Notes under the pieces: generated by a model
What the model was told of the DNA's origin: nothing
Database searches by the model: none
The model's input: the letters and a program-made list of their open reading frames with translations, nothing else
Program-made: the position numbers and the translations under genes
Shown here: one piece after another, positions 17,818 to 26,382 of the stretch
Layout of the letters: every line of letters starts with the position of its first letter
How positions within the stretch are numbered: position 1 is the stretch's first letter
Assembly (NCBI GenBank): GCA_030681835.1
Contig: JAUXRN010000169.1
Location: 1 to 49,177 of the forward strand
Origin: Actinomycetota bacterium
Lineage (GTDB): Bacteria > Actinomycetota > Actinomycetes > S36-B12
DNA length: 49,177 nucleotides
Direction of reading: 5' to 3'

Positions 17818-18309
17818 TCAGTACACCTCCCCCGCTGCGTCCAGGTGCGCCTGCAGCACCCTCTCCGCACCGAGGACGGACTCCTCGATCCGCTCGAGCA
17901 CATCGCTGCCCGTCGCGTCCCACGCCGCCCACAGGAACCGTCCCGGGGACCCGTAGCGTCCCTCGAGTGACTTGATCAGCCCGAGCACCTGGGGGCGGTC
18001 CCCCGCGTACCCGGTGCCGATGAACTCGAAGATCGCTGCCCGTCGCCCGGGTGGCCCGGTGCCCCACGACTTCTTGCTGCTCCCGCCGCCCGCGCGGGCG
18101 GCGACGTAGCCGAGCATCTTCTTCTTGGAACGGCCCACGACCCAGGAACCGCGCGGATACCACGCCCGCGCCGCGGCCTCGGTCGCCCGTAGGGAGTCCT
18201 TGATCTGCTCGTCGAGGACCCGCTCGACCTCGGGGGTGAACGCGCGCAGCGCGGCGATGGTCTGCTTGACCCCGTCGATGCGGACGTTGCTGCCGGCCCG
18301 GGATTCCAT
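17818..18309 (-). CDS. HK97 gp10-like structural protein
   Basis: The 163-residue protein has a helical first part (GVKQTIAALRAFTPEVERVLDEQIKDSLRATEAAARAWYP) and a later FIGTGYAGDRPQVLGLIKSLEGRYG/FLWAAWD block, a pattern of gp10-like tail-completion proteins. It is placed between the tail chaperones and the tape measure gene, later than usual for this type. Its ATG overlaps the stop of the frameshift chaperone (TGATG). Confidence 0.6.
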   Translation of the reverse strand: MESRAGSNVRIDGVKQTIAALRAFTPEVERVLDEQIKDSLRATEAAARAWYPRGSWVVGRSKKKMLGYVAARAGGGSSKKSWGTGPPGRRAAIFEFIGTGYAGDRPQVLGLIKSLEGRYGSPGRFLWAAWDATGSDVLERIEESVLGAERVLQAHLDAAGEVY

Positions 18310-18491
18310 CAGCCGCCCATCCTCGCCTTCAGGTCGTTGGCCAGCTGCTCGCGTGTGCGCTTGCGCGCCTGCTCGTCGAGCATCTCGACCACCTCGTCGA
18401 ATATCAGCGGGTCACATGTCTCGAAGTTCAGGCCGAAACCGGCTTCCAGCGCCGCCCACGCGATCAGCCGAGCGGCGCTTCGGCTTCCCCC
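18309..18491 (-). CDS. Tail assembly chaperone, frameshift extension (second ORF)
   Basis: Between a TGA just upstream of the slip site and TGA 18309-18311 lies an open frame in the -1 register of the first chaperone. It encodes GSRSAARLIAWAALEAGFGL, then NFETCDPLIFDEVVEMLDEQARKR and a short basic end. It has no convincing start codon of its own and should be made as an extension of the chaperone at 18464-18826. The fused product would be about 173 residues. This gpG/gpGT arrangement is conserved in long-tailed phages. Confidence 0.8.
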   Translation of the reverse strand, partial: GGSRSAARLIAWAALEAGFGLNFETCDPLIFDEVVEMLDEQARKRTREQLANDLKARMGG

Positions 18492-18826
18492 TCGTCATCA
18501 GCCATCAGCGTGAGCAACGCGTCGGCGTTCTCCTGCGTCATCGTCCCCAGGGCGACGGCCTGCTTGACCTGCTTCTCCGAGGGGCGCAGGTCGAGGTCGG
18601 CGACGGTGTCGACCCAGTTCTCGAACTTGGAGTCCGCCGGGATGTCGCCCTGCCGCTTGCCTGCGAGCCACGCCTTGTACGTCATCGCGAACTGCTCGTC
18701 GACGACCCAGCCCTGCTTCTCCAGCGCGGCGAGCTGGCGAGGGGCCTTGACGTCCTCCCCGGTGCCGATGACGACGCCGATGCGGGGCGTGTCCTGGTCG
18801 TGGAAGGTGATGATTCCCTTGATCAC
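18464..18826 (-). CDS. Tail assembly chaperone, zero-frame product
   Basis: The 120-residue protein (MIKGIITFHDQDTPRIGVVIG through MADDEGEAEAPLG) sits between the major tail protein and the tape measure gene, the fixed place of the gpG-type chaperone. A -1 slip at 18485-18491 would bypass its stop and add the second reading frame. Position and frameshift rather than strong sequence identity support the call. Confidence 0.8.
   Translation of the reverse strand: MIKGIITFHDQDTPRIGVVIGTGEDVKAPRQLAALEKQGWVVDEQFAMTYKAWLAGKRQGDIPADSKFENWVDTVADLDLRPSEKQVKQAVALGTMTQENADALLTLMADDEGEAEAPLG
18485..18491 (-). promoter_or_regulatory. Programmed -1 frameshift site of the tail chaperones
   Basis: On the coding strand the bases read GGGGGAA, in zero frame as ..GAG GGG GAA. 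The glycine tRNA on GGG can slip back one base and still pair with GGG, moving into the frame of the second ORF. The site lies inside the 30-base window where both frames are open. G-run plus AA sites of this kind are reported for actinophage tail chaperones. Confidence 0.75.
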
Positions 18827-18836
18827 GTGCTGCTCC

Positions 18837-19814
18837 TCAGTAGGTGGCCTGGCCGTTGGACAGGGCGTACACCAGGGGGCAGGTACCCCCCGATGGCATG
18901 ACGGCCACGCCCGCCAGCTCGACCTGGACCTTGCCGCCCTTGGGGTTCGCCTCGGGGAACGCGGTGAGGAACGCGACCTTGGAGCCGGTCACGGCGAGGG
19001 TTCCCGCCCCGCCGTTCTCCATGAACTCCAGGGACACCGATCCGACGGGGACCGCGGCCGACACGGAGGTCCCGTTGCCGGCGCCGGTGACGGTCTTGCG
19101 GAACGCGGACAGGTCGGCCGGGACGATCGTCAACTTCAGCGAGTGCTCCTGCACCGCCTCCCACACGTCGGACGCCTCGATCGATGCGGACGGGTCCACC
19201 GTCTCGAGGTTGTTCTTGATCGTCAGCTCGCCACCGATGACGACGGCGTCCACGAGGGTCCCGCCGATCGGATCGAGCTGGAACGTGCCGCCGACGGGGA
19301 TGAGGAACCCCTCGCCCCCGGTCTCGTCGACGGTCGCGGTGAACGTCGCCGGGTAGGAGAACACGGTCCCCATGAGCTTGACCGACATCTGGACGGGCTT
19401 CGCGCCGTCCCACTTGAGCGTGAGCTCGTCGACCTTGCAGTCCCGGATCCCCTCGATCGTGGAGTCCAGGCCCTTCGCGAAGATCGACAGGTACGGCAGG
19501 TCCGCGGTGGAGAAGGTGTGCAGGTACGGGCCGGCGCCGGTGACGGTGTCGGCCCCGAGCGCGCCGAGGAGGTACAGGCCCAGGGCCTTCATGTAGGCCA
19601 GGGATTCGATGTTGGAGCCGTTCTTCACCCCGTCGCGGTAGACGTTGTAGGCAGACCGCTTCGCGACCGTCACCTCGACAGGCGCCTGGGAGGGGTCGAC
19701 GACGATGGGGTTGCCACCCGTCAGGCCGTGCGCGAACGAGGGGTTCGCGGCGATGGTGCCCAGCGATCCCTGCTTCGCGACTCCGGCGATGGTCGAGATG
19801 GACTGAAGCGTCAT
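18837..19814 (-). CDS. Major tail protein (tail tube)
   Basis: The 325-residue protein lies directly upstream of the tail chaperones, as the tube protein does in siphoviruses. It is beta-rich (TLKWDGAKPVQMSVKLMGTVF, GGELTIKNNLETVDPSASIEA) with a C-terminal Ig-like stretch (GGKVQVELAGVAVMPSGGTCPLVY). Its length is above the usual 200-250, fitting a tube protein with an extra outer domain. It overlaps the gene before it by 4 bases. Confidence 0.8.
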   Translation of the reverse strand: MTLQSISTIAGVAKQGSLGTIAANPSFAHGLTGGNPIVVDPSQAPVEVTVAKRSAYNVYRDGVKNGSNIESLAYMKALGLYLLGALGADTVTGAGPYLHTFSTADLPYLSIFAKGLDSTIEGIRDCKVDELTLKWDGAKPVQMSVKLMGTVFSYPATFTATVDETGGEGFLIPVGGTFQLDPIGGTLVDAVVIGGELTIKNNLETVDPSASIEASDVWEAVQEHSLKLTIVPADLSAFRKTVTGAGNGTSVSAAVPVGSVSLEFMENGGAGTLAVTGSKVAFLTAFPEANPKGGKVQVELAGVAVMPSGGTCPLVYALSNGQATY

Positions 19815-20083
19815 GGCTGCTCCTCGGTGTTCTGGTCGGTGGCCTCGGTGGCCGGGTCATCGTCAGGTTCCGGGGCACTGGCGCTCGCCTCGGCCGGGTC
19901 GATCGCCCCGCGGCCGCGGCGGCCCTTCCCACGGGGCTCGGTGGCACCCAGCAACCCCTGGGCTGCGAGCAGCTCCGCGACGGGACCGGGCAGGTCCACG
20001 TCGCCGGGACCGTAGTCACCGGAGTAGTCCTCGCCGTCGACCCGCAGGTCCACGTGCACGGCTTCACTCATCGTGTACTTCAT
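19811..20083 (-). CDS. Small acidic hypothetical protein before the tail tube gene
   Basis: The 90-residue product has a short ordered first part (VHVDLRVDGEDYSGDYGPGDVDLPGPVAELLAAQGLL), a basic patch (RGKGRRGRG) and an acidic disordered tail. I do not recognise it. It overlaps the tail tube start (ATGA). The start may be 20083 or the inner ATG giving MSEAVHV; neither has a strong ribosome site. Confidence 0.6.
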   Translation of the reverse strand: MKYTMSEAVHVDLRVDGEDYSGDYGPGDVDLPGPVAELLAAQGLLGATEPRGKGRRGRGAIDPAEASASAPEPDDDPATEATDQNTEEQP

Positions 20084-20104
20084 GCGCGCATGGTCGCCGT
20101 CATG

Positions 20105-20554
20105 TCACGCGCCGCTCAGGAACGCCAGGCAGCCGATCTTCAGGTTCAGGACTCCCTCACGGGCGCGGCCCTCCGCGTCGGCGAACGCCCCGTCGTACTC
20201 CCCGCTCACGATCGACGCGTACATGACGCTCCCGCCGAGGAACGGCTGCGTGCCGATGACCGAGGCGACGATGCCGGCCGCCGCCTTGATCTCGTCCCGG
20301 ATCTCCTGGGCATCGGCGCCCGTGCGGCGGACGTAGATGAACACTGACAGAGTGAAGGCTTCGTCCTTCGTTACGATCCCGGTCGACTGCTCGCCCTGGG
20401 TCCACTCCTCGACCTGCTCGTCGACCCACAGGTGCTTCTCCTCCCGGGCGGCCGGCAGGCCGAATGCCACCGTCCATCCATCCAGCCCGGCCTGGGCGTC
20501 CAGGAGCGTGACGAGCTGGTCCTGGGCATCGAACGCCTTCGTCTGCAGGGACAC
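20105..20554 (-). CDS. Tail terminator-like protein
   Basis: The 149-residue protein (GTG start 20554) has an N-terminal helix (KAFDAQDQLVTLLDA), a beta hairpin region with a conserved-looking EEKHLWVDEQVEEW, and a second helix (ADAQEIRDEIKAAAGIVASVI). Length, fold pattern and position between the head-tail connector and the tube protein fit the tail terminator that caps the tube. It starts 4 bases after the connector stop. Confidence 0.65.
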   Translation of the reverse strand: MSLQTKAFDAQDQLVTLLDAQAGLDGWTVAFGLPAAREEKHLWVDEQVEEWTQGEQSTGIVTKDEAFTLSVFIYVRRTGADAQEIRDEIKAAAGIVASVIGTQPFLGGSVMYASIVSGEYDGAFADAEGRAREGVLNLKIGCLAFLSGA

Positions 20555-20557
20555 GGG

Positions 20558-21430
20558 TCACCCGGTCCCATACCGGTGGCGGCCGTGATCCCCGATCGCG
20601 GCATCCACGTCCGGCAGCCCGGTGACCCCGTCGCGGCCGGCGATGGTCAGCCGGAACATCTGGTCGCCGATGCTCGTCGCGGTCGCGCGAGCTGGGAAGC
20701 CATTCTTCGGGTCGGACACGTACTCGCGAGCAAGGGTGAGGCCAGCACGCCGGATCGGGGCGGACGCGAAGTTCCGGCCGTGCGTGTAGTGCACGAAGAT
20801 GCTCCGCCGCCCCGCCGGCCACAGCGCCCCACCCGGTCGGTACAGCCGGTCGTCGTCCACGATGATCGACGTCAGGTCGTCTCCGGTCCACGCGGTGCCG
20901 TCGACGGTGATCGACAGGACGCTGCGGGCCTCGAAGTCGGGAAGACGGAGCGAGTCCCTGCCCGACCCGTCCAGGGTCGCACGCCGGCCTCGAGGAACGA
21001 ACGCCACCGCGGCCGCCTTCTCCCCCTCGAGGACCATCTCGACGGCGGTGCGAACCTCGGCCAGGTCGGCTTCCGGGTACTTCACCGTGTCCGCGAACGC
21101 CGTGTCTCGGGCGCGGAGATCAGCGATGCTGAACAGGAACCCGCCGACGAGCTCGACCTCGGTCTCCCACTCCACCGCTGCGCCCGACACCACCCCGGTC
21201 CAGGTCACCGTGTACGTGTCCAGGGAGGGCATGCTCGCGACCGGGACCGCGAAGGTCAGCTCGTCGGCGCCGCTGTCATAGGTGGGCGTCCCGGTCGCGA
21301 CCTGGGTCCCGGCGCCGTCCAGGACGGTCACGGTGTACGGCGCGACCACGGTCAGCGCGGTGCCGCCGTCGTCGACGGTGGAGCATTCCAGCGCGTAGCT
21401 GCCGGCGGCTTGCTGCCGGACGCGGGTCAT
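20558..21430 (-). CDS. Head-tail connector / adaptor protein
   Basis: The ATG at 21430 overlaps the upstream stop (TGATG), giving 290 residues. The first 90 residues form an Ig-like beta domain (ALTVVAPYTVTVLDGAGTQVATG). The rest, with FSIADLRARDTAF, EVRTAVEMVLEGE and a C-terminal PARATATSIGDQMFRLTIAGRDGVTGLPDVDAAI, matches actinophage head-to-tail adaptors, which bind under the portal. The upstream open frame to 21937 is a shadow of the fibre-like gene. Confidence 0.72.
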   Translation of the reverse strand: MTRVRQQAAGSYALECSTVDDGGTALTVVAPYTVTVLDGAGTQVATGTPTYDSGADELTFAVPVASMPSLDTYTVTWTGVVSGAAVEWETEVELVGGFLFSIADLRARDTAFADTVKYPEADLAEVRTAVEMVLEGEKAAAVAFVPRGRRATLDGSGRDSLRLPDFEARSVLSITVDGTAWTGDDLTSIIVDDDRLYRPGGALWPAGRRSIFVHYTHGRNFASAPIRRAGLTLAREYVSDPKNGFPARATATSIGDQMFRLTIAGRDGVTGLPDVDAAIGDHGRHRYGTG

Positions 21431-22518
21431 CAGATCTCCCACCGGGCGTACACGACACCGTCTGCACCGTGAGTGCTTGCGGCCTGGCCGTTCGCGCCTT
21501 GGCCAGTGTTCGCGACGGCGGCGGTCGAAGTGATCGACTGGCCGCCCTTGCCGTATTCGACAGCCGAGCCGCTGATGTCGTCGGTGACGCCGATGCCGGC
21601 GACACCGCTCGACGCGGGTCCACCTGCCCCGCCGCCGTCGCCGTTCGCGTGACCGGGGTACACGGAGTCGCCGTAGCCCGTTGTCGGCGTCGGGGGCGGC
21701 GAACCGCCACGCGCCCGGAGCTCGCCGATCTTCGACAGGCTGCCGGGCGATGAGTCGCCGATCCACGCGCCGACGAGGACCGTGTGTGTTGCGGCGGCAA
21801 GGGTGATCTTGCCTCGGACCGCGGCCCCGCCGCCGCCCGAGCAGTAGTTGTTTGACCCGCGCGGCCCGCCGGCGGCGACCGCGAGTGCGTCGACCTCGCC
21901 GGTCGTGGTGACGACCAGGGTGCCGTCGACCGTCCACTTCGCGAGGCGGTAGTTCTTCCCGTCGCCGTCCGGGTCGGTCAGGGTCGAGAAGGTGACGTTC
22001 GTCGATGCACCCTCGTCCACCACGGGGGCTGAGGCACTACCCGCGGAGAAAGGGAGCACCACCCATTCGTTGCTAGCCGTCCGGACAGCCGTGAACCCAG
22101 TTCCTTTGGCGAACGTGAGCACCGACCCGATGAACGTCACCCCGGAACCCGGCGTCAGGGTGAGCAGGCCGTCATTCCTGTTGAACCCGCTCAGCTCGTT
22201 CTCGCTCTGCCACGCCACCTGGCCGCCGCCGGTGCCCTGGGGCAGGATCGTGAACGCGATCGCGGTGGCCTTGTTCGCGATGACCCGCTTGCCCGCCAAC
22301 GCGTCGGCGAGCGTGAAGCTGTAGTCGGCGGTCTTCGCCGCCTGGATCGGGGACACAAGCGGCGCCCGGTACTTCAGGGACGCCCAGGCAGTCGCGCCGT
22401 CACCGACCTTCTCCAGGCCCGTGTCCGTCTCGACTGCCGGCTCGCCTTGCGCCAGGACAGGGTTGACGCTCGTCCAGTTCGCAGCCGTGTCACGACGCTG
22501 CTTGATCTGCGTTGCCAT
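21430..22518 (-). CDS. Fibre-like protein with Mtd-type N-terminus and glycine-rich C-terminus
   Basis: The 362-residue product starts MATQIKQRRDTAANW..NPVLAQGEPAVETDTG, the short N-terminal repeat found in phage tail fibres and hyaluronidase-like proteins (major tropism determinant N-terminal type). Residues 200-362 are rich in Gly with NNYCSGGGGAAVRG, GYGDS and GGGAGGPASSG, like glycine-rich adhesin tips. It sits in the head module between capsid and connector genes rather than with tail fibres, so it may be a capsid fibre. Confidence 0.72.
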   Translation of the reverse strand: MATQIKQRRDTAANWTSVNPVLAQGEPAVETDTGLEKVGDGATAWASLKYRAPLVSPIQAAKTADYSFTLADALAGKRVIANKATAIAFTILPQGTGGGQVAWQSENELSGFNRNDGLLTLTPGSGVTFIGSVLTFAKGTGFTAVRTASNEWVVLPFSAGSASAPVVDEGASTNVTFSTLTDPDGDGKNYRLAKWTVDGTLVVTTTGEVDALAVAAGGPRGSNNYCSGGGGAAVRGKITLAAATHTVLVGAWIGDSSPGSLSKIGELRARGGSPPPTPTTGYGDSVYPGHANGDGGGAGGPASSGVAGIGVTDDISGSAVEYGKGGQSITSTAAVANTGQGANGQAASTHGADGVVYARWEI

Positions 22519-22553
22519 CCGTCAGGCCTCCATGGCCAGGTTCGATCGCGTGG

Positions 22554-22826
22554 TCACGCCTGGTCGGCTGTCGCCTTCCGGCGACCGGGCTTCGATGGCT
22601 GCTCGACATCCTCGACCGGCTCGACATCCTCCACAGTCGGAAGCAGGCCTCCGGGCGGTCCCTCGGGGGCGCCTTCCTCGAGCAGCCGCGCATCGCCGTT
22701 CATGATGAACATGCGACCGTGCAGCTCCGGGAGGATCACTTCCTCGCCGACGCTGAACACCCGTGTCGACGGCCCGTCCGGGCCCGCGACGCCGATGCTC
22801 CTCGACCTGATGAACTCGACCTTCAT
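22554..22826 (-). CDS. Small head-module protein
   Basis: The 90-residue product has a compact beta-rich first half (VEFIRSRSIGVAGPDGPSTRVFSVGEEVILPELHGRMFI) and an acidic then basic tail (VEDVEPVEDVEQPSKPGRRK). Similar small genes follow the capsid gene in many actinophages, and head completion or decoration is possible. I cannot assign a function. Confidence 0.6.
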   Translation of the reverse strand: MKVEFIRSRSIGVAGPDGPSTRVFSVGEEVILPELHGRMFIMNGDARLLEEGAPEGPPGGLLPTVEDVEPVEDVEQPSKPGRRKATADQA

Positions 22827-22897
22827 GGCTTCCCCTTCACGTGCTGGGTCGGACCTGAGGGTGGGGCCCGGTCACCTTCCGGGCCCCACCCTCAAGA

Positions 22898-24058
22898 TCA
22901 GGCGTTGTCGGACTTCAGGAGCAGGACGGCCTTCGGGTCCCACGGGACGCCACCCATGCGAGCGGTGGTGTAGAAGCCCACGTAGGGCTTGTTGGTGAAG
23001 GGGTCGCGCAGGGTGCTGATCTGCGTGTGGAAGCCCACCGCGTAGCCCCGCTTGAGGTCGCCGAACGCCAGCGGGAACAGCCCGTTGCCGATCGCGGGGG
23101 CGTCGTCGCAGATCGAGACGGGCTTGCCCATGATCGTCGGGACACCGGTCTCCCAGCGCACCAGCGGCGTGTTGGCCAGGTTCGGCCACGCGAGCGCGGA
23201 CAGCGCCGCGAACGTCGCCCCGTTGCCGTAGAACTTCGCGTTGGACAGGAACTTCGCGGGGAGGGCGAAGTAGGCGCCGAGGACCTGCGCGGCGTCCAGG
23301 GAGTCGATCGTGCTCGACAGCTTCGTCGTGTAGTACGACGTCGCCGCGAACACCCCGTCCGCCTGGTTGCTGCCCGAGCCCACGCCGACGGCCGTCTCGG
23401 TGCCGAACTGCTCGGCGAAGGTGTCCGCGATGTCGCTGAGGATGAAGTCCTCCGCTCCCTCCACCGCGTCGATGAACGACTGCGTCAGCTCGGGGTTCGC
23501 GTAGATCTCGAAGCACTCGAGGGTCTGCTTCCCGATCGTCGGCGCGTTCGTGGCCGCACGGGCGGCCGTCTCCGCGACACGGGCCGCGACCGTCGCCGTG
23601 AGCTTCTTGGGCAGGTCGACCTTGAACGTGCCCGGCTTGCTCAGGGTGAACAGCGTCGCGTCCTGGGTGATCGGGTTCTGCTTGCGGACGATGTCGATGA
23701 TCTCCGCCCGCTCGGCGTCCGGCATGAGGTAGCCGCCGTTGGCGTCGGGAGTGGTCTTCAGCGCGGCGTTGGAGATCTCGCCGACCGACAGGAACGCGGC
23801 GAACGCGGCGCTCGCCTCGTGGTCGGCGGACTGGCCACCGACGGTGGCGCCGCCCTGGACGGCGTTGCGGACCGCCTCGAGCTCCTCGTCGCGGGCCTGT
23901 CGGGCCTCGCGCTCGAGCTCCGTGACGGCGCCGGTCATCCGCATGACGGTGTCGCGCCGGTCCTGTGGGGGCATCTCGCTGTCGGTCAGCGCGAGGACGC
24001 GCTGCATCTCGGCGCGCGTCTCGTCGATGACGCGCTCGATTTCGCGTGGATCACGCAT
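22898..24058 (-). CDS. HK97-fold major capsid protein
   Basis: From ATG 24058 the product is 386 residues. The first 105 residues form a charged helical scaffold domain (IERVIDETRAEMQRVLALTD..ARQARDEELEAVRNAV), followed by GGYLMPDAERAEIIDIVRKQNPITQDA, AETAARAATNAPTIGKQTLECFEIYANPELTQSFIDAV and FYGNGATFAALS, typical of HK97-type capsids. The adjacent protease would remove the scaffold domain. The upstream extension to 24448 is the shadow of the protease gene. Confidence 0.92.
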   Translation of the reverse strand: MRDPREIERVIDETRAEMQRVLALTDSEMPPQDRRDTVMRMTGAVTELEREARQARDEELEAVRNAVQGGATVGGQSADHEASAAFAAFLSVGEISNAALKTTPDANGGYLMPDAERAEIIDIVRKQNPITQDATLFTLSKPGTFKVDLPKKLTATVAARVAETAARAATNAPTIGKQTLECFEIYANPELTQSFIDAVEGAEDFILSDIADTFAEQFGTETAVGVGSGSNQADGVFAATSYYTTKLSSTIDSLDAAQVLGAYFALPAKFLSNAKFYGNGATFAALSALAWPNLANTPLVRWETGVPTIMGKPVSICDDAPAIGNGLFPLAFGDLKRGYAVGFHTQISTLRDPFTNKPYVGFYTTARMGGVPWDPKAVLLLKSDNA

Positions 24059-24072
24059 GGTGTCTCTCCTGT

Positions 24073-24837
24073 TCAGAAGTTCACGAAGCCGAGCCCGGGG
24101 ATCCAGGTGTCGGCGGGGCTGTCGGGCGCGCCGCCCGTGGCCGGCCCGGGCGCGCCGCCCTGGCCGGGGACTGTGGGGGCCGCGGGTGCGGCCGTGAGGT
24201 TGTCCGGGACGTGCCGGTAGCCGAACCTCGACAGGTCGAACGCCGCGGTGGCGGACGCCTCGACCCCGATCTCGTCGATGAACCCGGCGTCCAGCGCCTC
24301 CTGCGCGGTGTACCAGGTCTCCTCGCTCATCGCGGTCGCGAGATCCGCGGCCGCCTGGCCGGTGCGCTCTGCGTACTGCCCGACGATGGTGTCCTTGATC
24401 TTGTCGAGGACCTCGGCCATCTTCATCATGTCGTCGCTGGTGCCCCACACCCCGCCCGAGGGGTCGTGGATCATGAACAGCGCGTTCGACGCCATGATGA
24501 TCCGCTCGCCCGCCAGGGCGATGACGGACGCGATGGACGCCGCCAGGCCGTCGATGAACACGGTCACGGCGGCGGGATGCCTCACGAGGGCGTTGTGGAT
24601 CGCCTGCCCGTCGAACACCGACCCGCCCGGGCTGTTCAGGTGCAGGTCGATCCGGGGGGCCGTGATGGCCCGCAGGTCGGCCGCGAACTTCTTGGCGCCC
24701 ACACCGTCGCCCCAGAATGACTCGCCGATCTGCTCGTAGATGAACACCTCGGCGACATCGTCGGACGCCGCGTTGCGGATCTCGTAGAACGGCCGCGGCT
24801 GGCCGTCACGCACCCTGGTCGTCGTCACGAGGCGCAT
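24073..24837 (-). CDS. ClpP-like prohead protease
   Basis: The 254-residue protein shows ClpP/S14 features: IDLHLNSPGGSVFDGQAIHNAL, the nucleophile serine in DGLAASIASVIALAG, and ALFMIHDPSGG with the catalytic histidine. It lies between the portal and capsid genes and probably cleaves the capsid scaffold during head maturation. The last 40 residues are Pro/Gly/Ala-rich and probably removable. Confidence 0.92.
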   Translation of the reverse strand: MRLVTTTRVRDGQPRPFYEIRNAASDDVAEVFIYEQIGESFWGDGVGAKKFAADLRAITAPRIDLHLNSPGGSVFDGQAIHNALVRHPAAVTVFIDGLAASIASVIALAGERIIMASNALFMIHDPSGGVWGTSDDMMKMAEVLDKIKDTIVGQYAERTGQAAADLATAMSEETWYTAQEALDAGFIDEIGVEASATAAFDLSRFGYRHVPDNLTAAPAAPTVPGQGGAPGPATGGAPDSPADTWIPGLGFVNF

Positions 24838-24850
24838 CGTCGCCGCGGTG

Positions 24851-26305
24851 TCACGCGGCAGCCTCGGCCAGCGCCTGGTCGATGGCCTGCTCGGGGTCCA
24901 GCGCCAGGCCGAGGAGCTGCGCCGTCTGCACGATCGGGCCCATGACGACCGTGGCGAACGCGACCGTGTCCTCCACTCCGCGGCCCCGCTCGACGTTCTG
25001 TGCGTGCCTGGCCATGATGCGCTCCTTCGCGTCCCCCAGGAGGGGCGCGAGGAGGTTCGCGACCGGGTGGGCGCCGAGCGCCGCCAGCGCCGAAGGGTCC
25101 GGTGGCCCGCCCGCGGGACCGGTGTTCAGGGGAACCCGGTACTCGTCACCGCCCTCATAGGGGTTCCAGTCCTCAAACGCGCGGGCCTCGTTCGGGGACA
25201 GCACCCCGCAGTTGATGAGGATCGAGTAGCCGGCCGTCCGGGCGGCGAAGTCGCCACGCATCATCGCGTTGACGTTGAACTTCGAGTAGAACCTCGCCCG
25301 CTCGCTGGGCAGGAACAAGGAGCGCCGGATCACGCCCTCCTTGTTCCGGACGATCGGCCCGACGGTGTGCTTCGACAGCCACAGGTCGGCCTGCTCACTG
25401 TTCGTGTACGTGCCGTGGGTGAGGTCCTGCACCATGGGCAGCGGGACCCGCCAGGTGCGGCAGACCTGCTCGAGGATCCACCGCTGGTGCCCCGTGAGGT
25501 CGGCATCCTTCAGGCTCATGTCGTTCTGCTTGACGCTCAGGCCGCGGTCGAAGATGCGGAGCTTACCCGCGGGCAGAAGCCCCGAACCGTCGTCGAGCTG
25601 CTTGCGCAGGGCGTCGATGTCCTTCTGGACGAGGTCCTTATCGGTCTGCAGGTAGGCCGGGAAGTGGGTCCCGTTGCCGAGGAACCGGGCGAAGAACTGC
25701 TCCGTCGCGATGCCCAGGCCGATGTTCTCCGCCGTCGCCTCGACGAGGGACTTCGCCTCATAGGGGCTGTTCGACAGGAGCGGGCCCTTGGAGTGCATGA
25801 TCTCCGAGGCGGGGTAGTCCCCTGCGTCGGTGAACTCGTCACCGGTGTAGCGGTAGGCGAGCATCCCGGTCTTCTTGTCGAACACGATCCGGGGCCGGGG
25901 ACCGATCATCGGCCACAGCGCGGTCGGCCGGCCACGTCGCCACTCGATGCGGGAGGACGCCGAGCCGCGGAGGTCCTCGGTGATCTGGTTCCAGCGCCAG
26001 AACTCCTCGGCGCTGATGAGCGGGTTCGGCTGGTCGGCGATGAGCGAGTGGACGGGGTGCTCCGGTGCCGCGATGCGTGAGCGCCCCTCCTTGCGGTACA
26101 CGTCGACGGGGCACAGCATCAGGGACTCGGCCCGCACCAGCAGGCACGCCAGGACCGCCACGGAGGCGACCGCGGAGTCCGACGTCACCGACACGCCGGT
26201 GGCCGTCGCGTACTGCCCCGCGAAGAGCTTGAACAGCTCCGACGTCTCGTCCAGGGTGATGGCGTCCTGTGGCTCTTCGCGCTTCCGGCGACCGAACAGT
26301 CCCAT
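24851..26305 (-). CDS. Portal protein, HK97 type
   Basis: The ATG at 26305 (MGLFGRRKREEPQ) has GGAGG eight bases upstream and gives 484 residues, so I prefer it to the frame extending to 26344. The sequence TSDSAVASVAVLACLLVRAESLMLCPVDVYRK, PNPLISAEEFWRW, FDKKTGMLAYRYTG and the VPLPMVQDLTHGTYTNSEQADLWLSKHTVGPIV block are typical of phage portals, which form the dodecameric DNA channel. The gene lies between terL and the protease. Confidence 0.93.
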   Translation of the reverse strand: MGLFGRRKREEPQDAITLDETSELFKLFAGQYATATGVSVTSDSAVASVAVLACLLVRAESLMLCPVDVYRKEGRSRIAAPEHPVHSLIADQPNPLISAEEFWRWNQITEDLRGSASSRIEWRRGRPTALWPMIGPRPRIVFDKKTGMLAYRYTGDEFTDAGDYPASEIMHSKGPLLSNSPYEAKSLVEATAENIGLGIATEQFFARFLGNGTHFPAYLQTDKDLVQKDIDALRKQLDDGSGLLPAGKLRIFDRGLSVKQNDMSLKDADLTGHQRWILEQVCRTWRVPLPMVQDLTHGTYTNSEQADLWLSKHTVGPIVRNKEGVIRRSLFLPSERARFYSKFNVNAMMRGDFAARTAGYSILINCGVLSPNEARAFEDWNPYEGGDEYRVPLNTGPAGGPPDPSALAALGAHPVANLLAPLLGDAKERIMARHAQNVERGRGVEDTVAFATVVMGPIVQTAQLLGLALDPEQAIDQALAEAAA

Positions 26306-26382
26306 CAGGGCATCCTCCGCAGGCGGTATCAGGGCAGCGACCACGTCGCCTTGCGGTGCATCGTCGCCGCCCTGTCACGGCG

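Noticed and set aside
17817-17903. Upstream extension of the tape measure gene
   Set aside because: It overlaps the gp10-like gene and encodes Ser/Arg/Cys noise; the family-like sequence begins at the ATG 17816.
24848-26080. Plus-strand 410-codon open frame opposite the portal gene
   Set aside because: Antisense shadow with no recognisable motif; the portal protein on the minus strand explains the region.
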